Shown one piece after another: positions 42,001-55,951 of a stretch of DNA of 64,000 nucleotides (positions are counted from its first letter, which is position 1; every line of letters starts with the position of its first letter). The notes under the pieces are model-generated. The model did not search any database. It was not told the origin of the DNA and saw only the letters and a list, made by a program, of their open reading frames with translations. This DNA is from Chionoecetes opilio (taxonomy: Eukaryota > Arthropoda > Malacostraca > Decapoda > Majidae). The stretch is taken from positions 522,501-586,500 of the forward strand of contig JACEEZ010013530.1 in assembly GCA_016584305.1 (NCBI GenBank), read 5' to 3'. A program made the position numbers and the translations under genes.

Positions 42001-45000
42001 TCTTTATAAATTTCCAAGGCTGCCCACCTCTTTAAGCCTTTGATTATCCTTCTGCAGATCAGTAATGTTATCCTCTAGGGAAGTAAGGTACTCTTTCTTC
42101 TTCTTGCGGGACAGACTGGCTGATTCTCGGTTCTTGATCATTCTCTGTTGCCGCTTGAATGCCTTGAGCTGAAGAGACAGAGATAAAATAAGAAAGTGGA
42201 AAGTGTGAATCAGGTACTGAAAAAGGGAGTAGTAGTATATGGAAAAGATTGGAGTGTAGTGAAAAATTGAAGACAACCCAGGTCACCCACGATGATTAAA
42301 GAAGACATGAAGCATTCACAAGATATTCATGTAAAAGCTAGTATGTGAATGACTGCTAGATGGGAATGGTGTTATTGGGGTGGTAATTATTAAGAGCAGT
42401 CTTGTCTGGAATGATGAATATAGAAGTGAGTTTTTGAGGCCATCCCCTTGGGGAACTTCTCTTAGGAATGAGGCATCAGAGATAGTAATAGGAATGTCAG
42501 AGGCATTGAGGACCACTAAACATTCCTCCTATTCAGAAGTAATGCAAAGATCAGAATTAAGTATTCAGTTGAATATTGTACTTTCTGTGTGATTCTTATT
42601 TAAATGACAAATAAAAATTAGCAGAAGTCTATGCCATAGAAACATTGGGATTGAAATTATTCATAAAAACTGATAAAATAGCAATGAGTGACACACAAGA
42701 ACCCTATGCAATATCATGACTAATATTCAGAAAGTTGTTGTTTTCTTTCAAATAGTGAAAAGCTACAACAAAAAGAGACAACTACCCATTCTGATAGTAA
42801 GATCGTAAGAATTAACCAGTAGAAACAATCTTGGTGTGGGTGGGACTATGACTAAGCAATGTTCTCATTCCTCCCTTCTCTCCCTTCCTCCCCCCTGAAT
42901 CCCCTCACTGTTAGGTCCTCACATCAGGTAGGCAGCCCTGCTTCATGCCTGGCGTCAGGGCTGGCGCCAAGGGGGTCAGAGGGGCTGAGGGAGCTGGCGT
43001 CCCCACGGGTGCCGGGCTGCTGACCTGAGAGGGAGAGAAATGCAGTAATGAGAGGACTGAACGATGTAAGAATGAAACGCATGAATAGGTGAAAATGGAT
43101 AGTCATCTGCTAAAGCCATCCCCTTAAAAGAGTTAAGGAACAGATATCAGTGTGGACTTAACTAGACAATCCCTTCTATCCTACCAAACTTCTGTCTGAT
43201 ATATTAGGTAGTAGCTGATATAAATGGAGGGGGACTACCAAACATGTCTGTGCTGACTACAGAGCCATTTATGTGAAAGCAGCAAAAACCAGATTAATTT
43301 TCAATGTTTTAACCAGGTGATACAGGACATTTTAGGTGTTACTCGATAATTTTGAAAGATAGATAGGCTATGAGAATGTAACTAATATGAATCAGCGAAA
43401 CAGAAAGCTGACGGGCACTTCTATTAGGTTAATGAAATAAGGGCACAGTGCATTGTTACAGCCAAAGACTATATACAGTATTAGCAAATCCATAACAGCT
43501 CCCAAAAATACCTGTGATGTGAGGATGGAGGAAGTGAGGCGGTGAGGGGCGTGGCACTGGGCGGGGACTGACAGGGAGGGGGAGGAGCCTTGACCTGCAC
43601 TATCCTGGTGGTCCCTCCCACAAGGCCTCGATCTGTGGAGGCAGGACACGTGAGTTAAGCTGTTATTCGTGGGTGGGTCGCCTACCTTTTCCACTAATCT
43701 CCAATCTTTTCCATATACTCCTCCCTTTTTCAGTACTTTAGTCACAATTTCCACTTCCTTATTTTATCTCAGTTGTGTACAAGATAACAATTTTGGTTTA
43801 GGTAAATAGCCTATATCTGTGCTTTATTTCTTTATACCAGGAAAATGAGAGGCAGCGAACATAATCAGCAAGGCGGTGGCTGACAGAACAACATAAAGAA
43901 GTGCTGTACATGAAGTCATCTATTAAAGTCCAGCACAGATCTTCAGATAGTTGTTTATTGGAGCAATCACCCTTATCACCCTTCTAGTAACTGTACGTGT
44001 GGTCGAGTAAAGCATTAGGGAGCAGTATGAGCCTTCCTGAGTCACCTTATGAACAACACACAACCATACTAGCAGACACCTCACAACCAGCATCCCATCA
44101 AGATAACTTTCACCTCTCCTCAAACTCTCTACATTATTCTACTTTACTTTATTATACACTGCTTTATTATTTACTCAATCCTTTACTGGTGGTATAGTGG
44201 TTAGTAAACTCGGCTCACAACTGAAAGGTCCCAGATGATAAGGGTTCGATTCCCCGATCAGGAGGAGACAATTTGGACTTGTCTCCTTTTATGCTATAGC
44301 CGCTAGTCACCTAATAGAGAATAGGTATGGGAAGTATTTCATGATGATGATTTTATGATGTATGTGTGGGATGTGGGATGTATCGTAATGTTGCAATTGT
44401 TGGTTCTTTAAAAGTTAAGGCTTGCAAATTATACTAAATGTTTTCAATCAATCTTATTTGTTTTAAGTGCCATTCGATATGTTTGGGAAAAGGCCACTAT
44501 GAAAAAAATATTTGAGAAAAATTCTGCCGTGCTGTAATATACTACGTACTGGTAAATGTTCTACTGATCAATGTTTTTTGCGCGATTATCTTGTTATCAG
44601 CGTCTGCAATAAAACAATAAAACAAAGATTTCAGTGCAACAGAAAATAATCTAATCCATCAAAAGATAATGTGAAATGCTTAGCCATGAGTGTATGATGA
44701 AAATAAATGATACATATTTAGTATTTGTTTGTTGTTCATCAAGTTAATGTCCTGATACAACAACACAATGGTCATGCCAGTCTTTTGTGTGTGGGTTTGA
44801 CTATACAAGTAGTCGTAATCTCCAATTTGTAAAGGTCACTGAATGAGCCCCATGATAACTGTTCCACTATGTCATCTGCTTTTTGTTACATGTCATCCCA
44901 CTTGTTTGGGAGACAGACTTCTTGATGGTCATAACATGCATATAGGGGTGGATGAGGCTGGTCACATTGCATGCCATGACAATACTCACTTGATTTGGGT

Positions 45001-48000
45001 AGTGTCAGCTTAGGCACAGAAGTTGAGTTTACAATGCTGATGACTTGTGGCTGGGATGGTCGGGCAGCGGCAGGACTCATCATCTTAGGCTGTATATTCA
45101 TGGTCTTGGTGACACGGCCACCCTTGGTTGGACCGGGACCAGAGCCTCCTGGAAAGCAAACCATAAGTCTTCAAGTTCATGTCAAGCTGATTTGTCACTA
45201 CAGTTAATTGAATCACTCACTACATTCTGCGGAAACAAGTCACACCGCCTGCATCCCTCCACTCACCGTTGCGTGTTGTGATGGTGACAACCTTGATGGG
45301 CTGAGAGACGTGGTTACCGACACCACCACTACTGCTGCTTACTAAGGGCTTCTGTTGCTGCTGTTGTTGTTGATTCTGAAGTTGGTGATGGTTCTGCTGG
45401 CTCATCACCATGGTGACGGGGGAGGGAGGCTGGGGGCTGTGTGGCGGGGATGCCTCACTCTGGGGTGGCGTGACCGGCGGAGTGTCCAGCACCTGAGGGT
45501 GAGGGTAATTAGACGTCCACATTCAAATGATACCACTTCCCGGGGCACTCCTCTCATTTCTGCTTCTTTGGAGTGACAGCGTATTCACATCTATATCCTG
45601 CTATGATAACGACTGACATTGAAAAGTATGTTTATGATAATAGCTACCAGCAAATCATGGATCCACTGATAATGTTATAGGAATGATCGGTCTGGTTGTA
45701 TTATAGAAGGTGTGTCTCTTGAAGTGTGTGGGATGGAGATATATACACAGTGGTAAGTGTATATAAATATATTATCCACTTTATGTTGAAAAAATTGCAA
45801 CACATGAAACAGAAGTACGTATACTATGAATATCACATAATTTACAAAGTTTTTTTTATAATCGACATTCATGGTGTTTCCTTCCTTGGACTCACCCTAA
45901 TGCTTGGCTTGACGTCCCCCCAACACAGCAGCTCCCAAATGTCTCGGTTGTCATCGGGGGAAGGCGGCAGCTGCAGCAAGTGATAGGGAGACGCTGGCTC
46001 GTCCTTCACCTGGAACACACAGACGTATCAGTAATCATCCAAGGTGACTCTATGAAACATTTACCCCAAAGGTAGTGGTGGTTCCTCAGGGGGATGAAAT
46101 AGCAGCATTAACTCCGTATAATCTCCCAACATCAACAATTAGCTGCTACCAAGTAAGGTACAAAGAAGGTTGCCATTGGTTTACTACCATGTGCTGCAAC
46201 ATACCATTACCATTGAAAAAAACAGAATTTACCATTGTGATTTACCATTGAAAAAAACAGAAAGGTTATATGCATGAATGAAAGTAAAATTAAAACTTGC
46301 TGCTTCAAAATACGAGGGTTAATAAAGGCTTGTCTCTCATCGTCATCCACAACCCTCACACCTATTCCACCCTTCCATCCACCTACCGAGTCTGCCTGGT
46401 TCCCATGATTCCCTTCTGGTCCCCTGCTGCCCATCAGGTTAGGGTACAGGGCACGTGTCAGCTCTTCTGCCATCAAATCATCTGTCGCTGGATTAAAAAC
46501 AAAAGCAATTCATCATAAAAAGCTTGTAACCTTTCGTCATTACGGCCACACAACATATTTGAATAAAAATGACAGGAATACTGCCTTCATCAAACACAGA
46601 CACCATGCAAAAATTTCCACCACACCAAATATGCGTTTCAAGACACTGATTTTCATTGCATTAAATCTGCTTTCGATAGCTTTGAAAAATAAAAGTCTTT
46701 GGCATACAGACACATCAAAGAAATATGATTAAGGGAACCAAAGAAAAATTATGGTGAAAATGAAAGTGAAGATTATGTTAGTTTGGCATTAAGTGAATAA
46801 GTAAACTGAATAGATCATTAACTAAGAAAAAAAATTGCAGGAGTAATAATACAGTTCACTCGGGTAACAATAAGAAATGCTAGGAGGAGGAGGAGGAAGG
46901 AAGAAATGAGTTATGCACCGAGGCATGAGAGAAAGACTACGTATACAGTAGTCTTGCATGAGCCTATAGACACTCACCTTCACACTTTATGGAGGATGAT
47001 TTGGTGGACGAGGAGGAGGAGGAGGAGGAGGAGGAGGAGAGTGACGAGGAGGATGGGGAGGAGGCACTGCCCATGGCCAGCGCCTGGAACACATCGCCGG
47101 GCTGGGAGGGCCACGGAGGCACGGGTTCAAGGTCGTCCAGGGCCATGGGGAGCTGCAACGGGCCACAGTGTTACCGGGATTGCTATCGCATCACACACAC
47201 ACACACACAGACACACACACACACACACACACACACACATCAAAGGCCAGTTATATGATGAAAAAAATGCCCTTGCGATGCACAAAAATAGTATCTATTA
47301 TATTTACATATATAATACTAAAAGGTGGTAAACATATATGTCAATGGTGATGTGGATGATAGTCATATCTTCAATTCAATGGACACATAAAACACAAATT
47401 TAAGAAAGTTAAGATATAAATTTGAGGAGTATAAACAGCCTCGACAACTTTGGATTTGTCCATTTCTGACACGTGAACGTTTTCATGTATTTGTAGGAGT
47501 AGATCACTGGTAGTTACTGTGTTTAATCTGTATGTGTACACAATGCACTGCCCAAACTACTTTCATCAAATGCTGTCATTTTTAGTTCCTCAATTTCCAG
47601 CCATCTTACAATTCCTCTACGGAGACTTGTTTACTGCATTTAGTATTTTTCAGCTTTTTCTCTTGTTTTCTGCAAGTTTGCATAATGTGCCGGCTGGTTA
47701 TATAGCAGCAGAGTGGCATGATGGTATGAGGGGGTGACAGTGGTATGCAGGGAGGGGGTGACAGTGGTATGCAGGGAGGGGGTGACAGTGGTATGCAGGG
47801 AGGGGGTGACAGTGGTATGCAGGGTTAGGGTCCTACCTCAAGGTCACTGGAGAGTTTGTGGATGAGGTCATCGTCACTGCTGGACTCTGACACATCTGGA
47901 ACACAAAACAAATCTTAATTATTAACCAAACAAACACAATGTGAAACTAAGTAAAACAAAAAAAAAAAAAAAGAAAGGGTGGGGAAAGCATGAATGCATC

Positions 48001-51000
48001 TGTAAGGCTTAAACACCCACACTAAATCCTCAATGAATGGCACTTTAATCATACTCACTCACCTCATGATTTACAAAACCTCATTGAAGAGATTTGGTCA
48101 ATCAATAGAGTGAAAACTATAAAAAACGCAAGTGATAATCAAGTGCAAGTGCAAAATAAATAAGTGCAAAGTTAAGTAAGTGCAAAGTTAAGTAAGTGTA
48201 AAATCTTCCCTGACTCTCCACACTGAGAACTGCATAAGTTTGAGCGTGTTAAGAGGATCCCTTGTGTGGCAAGATCACCTACAGCCACAAAGAGGATCTA
48301 CAGGTATGTAAGACCAATAAACTGTGAAGAAGATGCGAGTGATGAAGGATATTAATGATTTATGTGCTCGTTGACCTTGCTGGAGGCTCTGTTTTTTCAG
48401 CGTGTACGTATAAGGACAGAGACCGGCTGAAGATATGTTGATGGAAAATAATTCTGCTCATTAGTAAGAGAGCTACATTGTAAGGCAAGTGTGTTTGAGA
48501 TAGTGTCAATCATATTCTATGTATACAAATATTTGGCTGAAGGTTCAAAAGATGCAGGTATATACGTGTGTGTGTGTACAAGATATACGAGACAAGTAGA
48601 ATCCAGTCCATGATTTATTCATAATCCAGGTGCAGGGAGGGAGCATTGGTCTCTGTGTCTGTTGCAAGGCCTTGGCGTGGCCTTGGAAATGCTTCTCTTT
48701 TGTGTGAATAGTATTTATTTTGCGGTTTATTTTATTTTTGCGGTTGTGAAGATTTCTAGATATGCGGTTGCTGTTGTGAATTTTTGTGCGGTTGCGGTTA
48801 TTCGATCCAACACTACTACCTACCTTATCAAACCACATGTTATAACATTTCAACATATCCTATACTTCACTTATGCAGCAAATGATCATGCTATGGACAA
48901 TGATAATATGATTCTTTTTGTTTACAGTTAATCAAATTTGATCAAGAAAAATCAACAACAACAAAAATCAGTCATAAAAGAATGAAGACAATAAATCATA
49001 AACAGGGACTAAGATGCTGCTGTGCCCGGCAAGGATTAACACTCATCAATGTTCATAAACTGTATAATCATACTGAAGAAAGAAAAAAAATGAAATCAGT
49101 GAAAAATCATGCATATTTTTGTTCTAAGTCATACAATTTGATTAACCCCTTGAGACCCACAGCGTAATTTCCATTGTTATTTGGCTACCATTAGACGATT
49201 TTTAGTGAATATAAGCAATATTTTATAGATATGACCTGTTTAGTATCCTTGTCCACTAGTTGATTTGGTATATTAAGTTACTTTTCGTAATTTTATGACT
49301 CAACAACATACAATTTTTTATAACAAAGGAAAGATCTGGGCGTGAAGGGGTTAATGATCAAACGATTCAACGAAGAAATAAGGGCCAACACAGCCCTAAC
49401 TAGCTCTAGATTTCCATAGTACCTCCTCATCATTACAATCACCAGACACAGGAACAAGGGAACCGTAAAACATTGCTACTCAAACTACAAAATTAATACA
49501 AGTATACTTTAGTTAGTTCAGGATTCACCCACCCACTAAGCAATTTGAATCTCAGTCGTGAAATCTAAATCTCACGACTAGAAATAACTGCATGTAAAAT
49601 TATTCTCATTCCCAAACTAAAGACAATATTGGGATGTTTTGTGTCAAGACAATCCGATGCTGATCATAAAGCCACAATCAAGAGCCACAACAGAGAATCA
49701 GAATCTTTGATAACGATAGTTTTTGCCAGAATCATCTTTATAGAAGTGGTGCATCAGTCAAGGTCCCAAATCATCAAATAAACATCATGCCAGTGCACCA
49801 CCACACATCCCACCCCTCCCCACCACTACACCACCTTGAGGAAAGTCCATCATGTCCAGCTCTGAAAATAGTTCTCTAGTGAATGCATCAGCTAGAGTGT
49901 GGGAGGCACGGCTGGCTGGCATGCAGGCGACGGGCCGTGCTGGTGGAGGCTTAATGGGCTCTGGGAAGAAAGGGTAGACTTTGTTACTCAAGACGTGAGA
50001 ATGGCATGCAGGAACAGTAATGGTGGCACTAAAAAAACCAATGATTAATAATAAGACAAGAATCCCAGATTATAGTGGTTGGGTGGCACAGGCGGGCACA
50101 GGCGGGCACAGCACTGTGTTCATACCTCCTCAACTCATCCTGTAGGTGTGGGCTTGTTTTATGTGACTCAATGGTGTATTGTGGTTAATGGGTTTATGGT
50201 GAATCTATTCATCACTTTGCACACTATACATACTGGCTGGCAGCATAGGTGGGCGCGATAACGAAACAATTTATCACGATAACCGATAATCGATAACTGG
50301 CGATAAATTTATCGCCCGATAAGGCGATAACCGATAAATCGATAAATCCAAAATTCCGATACTAGCGATAACGATATTGATATTTTAAATAAAAAATCTT
50401 AAATGCTATCAGTAAACTGTTAGAAAACCCTTCATTCGCTGAGTGAACGTTTTGAGAAGACGTCAAGACGGTTAGCTGGGTTTAGACCGTTGTTGGGTTC
50501 CCAGCTGGGACCTGCCTATTTCTGCCTCCAAGGCACGCGCGGCTCACCCCTGCCTGTGCTAAACTGGAACCAAAAAATAAAATTATAGATTATCACTAGT
50601 TTGGAACCAAAAGTATCGGCGATACCGATGAATCGATAACGCGGGGAAAAATTATCGGATAACCGATAACCCAATAACGTGATAATTTATCGCGATAACG
50701 CCCACCTGTGGCTGGCAGTGCTGATACACAATAGAGCATGGCACCATTCATGTTCACGGTGAGGTGGGTGAAAATGCTTTATATGGGGTGAACACAATGC
50801 GTTTATGTATTTTTTACTACAGCTGTATGTAGCAAGAGAGCTGTGTATTCATCTAGTTGTGATTTACAGGAAAAGAGCTCAGCTCGCACTGTCAGGTCTC
50901 CCAAACTACTATTATCCAGTTCAGCCTTGAAGTTGTGAATATGCTTAGCATGAACTACCTCCTTATCCAGGTTATGCCACAGTCCAATGGATCTGTGTGG

Positions 51001-51648
51001 GAAGCTATACTTCTTGATATCTCTCTTGCATGTGGTCCTCTTCAGCTTCTTCCCATGACCTCTCGTCCCACAAAAAACATGTCCTCTCTATCAAAATGTG
51101 TCAGTCCCTTGGAAACCCTGAACACATTAATCAGAGCACCTCTTTCCCTTCTTTTCTCCAGGGTTGGAAGATTTAATCTTGAAAGGCTTTCCTCGTGTGG
51201 TAATTATAATCTCTTTAGCTTGGAGCCATCTTCGTTGCCTCCCTCTGTACTTTTTTAGCCATTTTTATATCTTTCTTCTTATGCGGTGACCCAACCACTG
51301 CTGCATATTCCAACCTTGGTTGAGTCATTGATACAATCAGCTTGATATGATTACAATGTTCTTCTTCAAGCAGGACAAGGACGTTTATGATGCAGGGTGA
51401 GGCAAGCAAGGACTGTCCCAGGCTGATTTATGAGAGGCATAAAAAATCAAAGAAAAAGATCTGGAATGATTGTGCAATAACTACTCCTTCCTTGGCACCA
51501 GACTTCAATGCTAATGTAGGCAGAGTACACGCACTCCTACACCACAAGAATGCTGCTCCCTTGCATATATCAGATTAATATCACTATATCTGGTTTTCCA
51601 TTTCCGATGATATCTTCTCCACGTCCTTGCAACACCACTAGCATACAA

Positions 51649-51733
<85 letters not shown>

Positions 51734-51832
51734 TGCGTGAGTGTGCGTGCGTGCGTGTGCGTGCGTGCGTGTGCGTGCGTGCGTGCGTGTGCGTGCGTGC
51801 GTGCGTGTGTGTGTGTGTGTGTGTGTGCGTGC

Positions 51833-51893
<61 letters not shown>

Positions 51894-53493
51894 AGAGGGT
51901 TGGCTATGGTTGGCGGCATGTATTCATAAAGGTAACACTAACAAAACTTTTTTTGTTCATCCCTCCCACCTCCCTCGCAAACATTCCACAGATTCTCCCT
52001 CCTCCATGCCTCCCAATTCCACACTTGTTTGTTTGTAAGTGACTTATCAACAGTTTATATAAGCTTATGCAAGGCAACGACTCAACACCAATCAGCTACC
52101 GTCAATAACATTATAGTCGCCACTGCACTAATGTCGCCAGGTGCTATATATTACAAACTTTAACATCACTACAGACTTGTATGTGCCATTAAAGAGGCAT
52201 ACACAGTACTTTATATTATGTACCTGTCTTCAGTGGCACATACGAGTCTGTGGTGATGCTAAAATTCGTAATATTCACCTATAAAATTCGCCTGGCGACA
52301 TTAGTGCAGTGGCGACTATAGTGTTATTGGCGGTACACCTCTTTTCGGGCACAAGATATATGTAATAAAAGTACTAAGCTCATAACAATAACAAAACGTA
52401 TTTCCTTATTCTTCACTCTACACAAATGCTGCAATTAGTATTTAAACAATTTTTCCATTAAGCAGTGTTGGCACTACTTCACTTTACAACAGCAACACCC
52501 TCGCATATGTTAAATTAACAGAAATTGATAGATGTAGCTACCTGTTTCTAATGCTATACTGTATACTGCAGGCTATCATCAGGAGTATTGCTTTCACACC
52601 AATAGCAACATCTATATTGATATAATAACCATATGCGACAAAGGAATACGCAAAAAGCAGTGTTATTACCTTGAAACAATATGTATACTGTATTATGTAG
52701 CCTAATCCTATACTTAAACAAATGACACAAATCAAGACTGCAGTATTCTTGTTAATGTGAAAAGCTCCTGTTGGCTATTTCTCTGAACAAATGAATACGT
52801 TAACGCCACAGGGAATGAGTGAGAATGGGTGAGTAGATTAATTCCATGAACACACCATAGTAAAGTATAGATGTTGAATGTGTGGGAGGACAACCATCTG
52901 TTATGAGAATAGACGATAAAGAGTCTCTCTCTCTCTCTCTCTCTCAGGTAGATCTCCGTTGAAGAGTCCGTTACGCAGCGGCGGGCAGGGATACGCCGCG
53001 GAATGGATGGATGAGGGCGTGAGGAGAAATATTTCAAGTCTGGTCGACGGTCAATGTCCTTTGCGTTCCAGGGGAGGGCGGGTGGGGGGAGGGAGGGAGC
53101 GAGGCTGGCAAGGAGGGAGGGAGGGAGGGAGACCTGCGTGTTAAGTGTCTGCCCTTGATGGTGGTAGAAGAGTACAATGAATAGCAAGAAAACATTATTG
53201 CAGTTTTGCTTTTTCTCTCTCTCTCTCTCTCATGATTTTGTTAATCCTAAAATGATGAGTGTGATGTTCACCCATGGTCTTGTCCACGCCAGTCGGACTC
53301 GCGATCGCCAGTTTCACCCTCCCGGTGCGAGCTTGGAGCTCATTATTACCAATCTTTGGGTAATGCTGGGACCTCACACACCACACCCCCCCATCCCCTT
53401 GCTCAATGGGGACAATGACCGCCCGAATTTTTCAGTGAGAAATCCCCGGGAACAGTGAGGATTCAAACCGGCTACCACAGAATTGCAAAGAAT

Positions 53494-53528
<35 letters not shown>

Positions 53529-54157
53529 TGTGTATTCATCCATCTAGTACGTTAAGTGTATAAGTTATTTCCTAGGTGTGCAAATGAAGTACATACATAC
53601 ATACATACGTACCCATTAACGTTAATAGAGTCACCTGTACATACGCAGCAAAGACCACTAAACACAACACGAAAAACATACTTGACAACTATATGTACTG
53701 GAGGGAAGTTCAGTAAAATGCGTCACCTACACAAAATATCGTGGGTTTTAAGAGTAATGATTATGTGAAGCAATACAGGAATTACTATTGATGGGTGTGA
53801 AGAAGGGGGGGGGGGGGGGGGCTATACAGGTGTGCTCGTCATGAATAAAAAGTTGCTATATATACGAGCGAGTCTTCCCTTCCTGTCCCGCCTCACCCAG
53901 AGTAGCTAAGAGAGTTACTTAAGATAGTTACTTATAGATAGATCTTAGTTACTTTGGCCTCACCCACACATAGGGATACAGGGGACCACGAGGGTTACTT
54001 CCTTACTACTACTACTAACCAGTGCCATATTACTATTATACTAACCATACTACTACTAATACACCACCACCAACACTAGTAGTAATATTGGCAGTAGTAG
54101 TAATATTGGTAGTAGTAGTCGTAGTAGTAGTAGTAATATAGTAGTAGTAGTAGTAAT

Positions 54158-54202
<45 letters not shown>

Positions 54203-54290
54203 ATGTTAGTAGTAATAGTAGTAATATTGGTAGGAGTAATATTGGTAGTAGTAATAGTAATGCTAGTAGTAGTAATATTGGTGGTGGTGA

Positions 54291-54383
<93 letters not shown>

Positions 54384-54986
54384 AAGCAGTAGTAATAAAG
54401 AGATAGAAGAGGACAAACCATCGCACTTAGAAAAATAAATACTGAACATACATAATCCACAAACACACACACATACGCACGAATCACCTGAAAATCTACA
54501 CATATGATGAAGCAATGGTGGGTATATGCATCTATGAATGTATGTATGTATGTATGTATGTATGTATGTATGTATGTATGTATGTATGTATGTATGTATG
54601 TATGTATGCGACACCACACTTGGCCGGCAATATCTTTTCACCTGTTTGACTAATGACGCCAGGTGATAATATCCTTTCACTACCTATGTATGTCAATCCA
54701 TCATGCGACAAGTGTACCTGACTGACACTTAATAATGAATGAGGACCTTCAATACCACACTCTCCCCCTCTTCCTCTTTTCTTCATTTCATTACACTTAT
54801 TTTCATCTTCCATTTCTTTCCCTCTTCCTTATCTTCGTCTCCTCCTCCTCTACTCCTCCTTCCTATAACAAGCCTATCCTCTTCTTCCATCTAAAATGTG
54901 TGTCCCCCTCTTCCCCCTCTACTTCTTCCTATAGACACGCATGGATCCTATCAAAAATTCAATGTGATCGATGATATACTTCCATT

Positions 54987-55060
<74 letters not shown>

Positions 55061-55237
55061 GCCATTACTACCCCATACACTCACTTTCACCTTCATTTTG
55101 TATTCACTTTTATTTTCTAGTCCTAACTCTTTATGTACTACAAAATTTATTGATCAAATCCATCGTAACAAACACTTTTACAGAAACGCTCTTTCATGTC
55201 ACACTTATCTGACATTTATCGCTGTAGCTAGTTTCCG

Positions 55238-55312
<75 letters not shown>

Positions 55313-55322
55313 TATATGATAT

Positions 55323-55387
<65 letters not shown>

Positions 55388-55895
55388 AGAGAGAGAGAGA
55401 GAGAGAGAAAGGGGTATGTTTGGTTCTATTGCCCCTAACAACGCCACATGTTTCTCATATCTAACAATTTTTTTTTCTGTACTCCGGTAGACTAGCTATT
55501 ACTAACGTGCCTACCACCATCACCACCATAATTGCTAACACCACCATCTTCACTATCACTCCAATAACAATAAAAATTAAGAGTTTTACAATAACAACAC
55601 TAACAATAGCCAGTTACGATGTATGGCATGTGTTGTGTTTGTAGTTTGCATGCTTTCCAGAGAGAGGTGGGGGGGGGGGGAGAAGCAGACAGACCAGACA
55701 TACAGATAAGTCTCTCTCTCTCTCTTTCTCTCTCAACAACAGTAGAAATAGTTTAGTAATATCAGTGGTAAAATAAGTAGTGAATGTTCCAGTAGTAGTA
55801 GTAGTAGTAGTAGTAGTAGAATAAGTAGTAGTAGTAGTGGTGGTACCTACAGTGATACCGGTACTGATAAAATTAACAGCAGCAGCATCCCCAGC

Positions 55896-55951
<56 letters not shown>

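Noticed and set aside
43392..43754. 120-codon - strand ORF spanning ATF6 exon 9
   Set aside because: Its frame conflicts with the phase of exon 8 and it runs through both splice sites; the exon is better read in the [11 protein letters not shown] frame.
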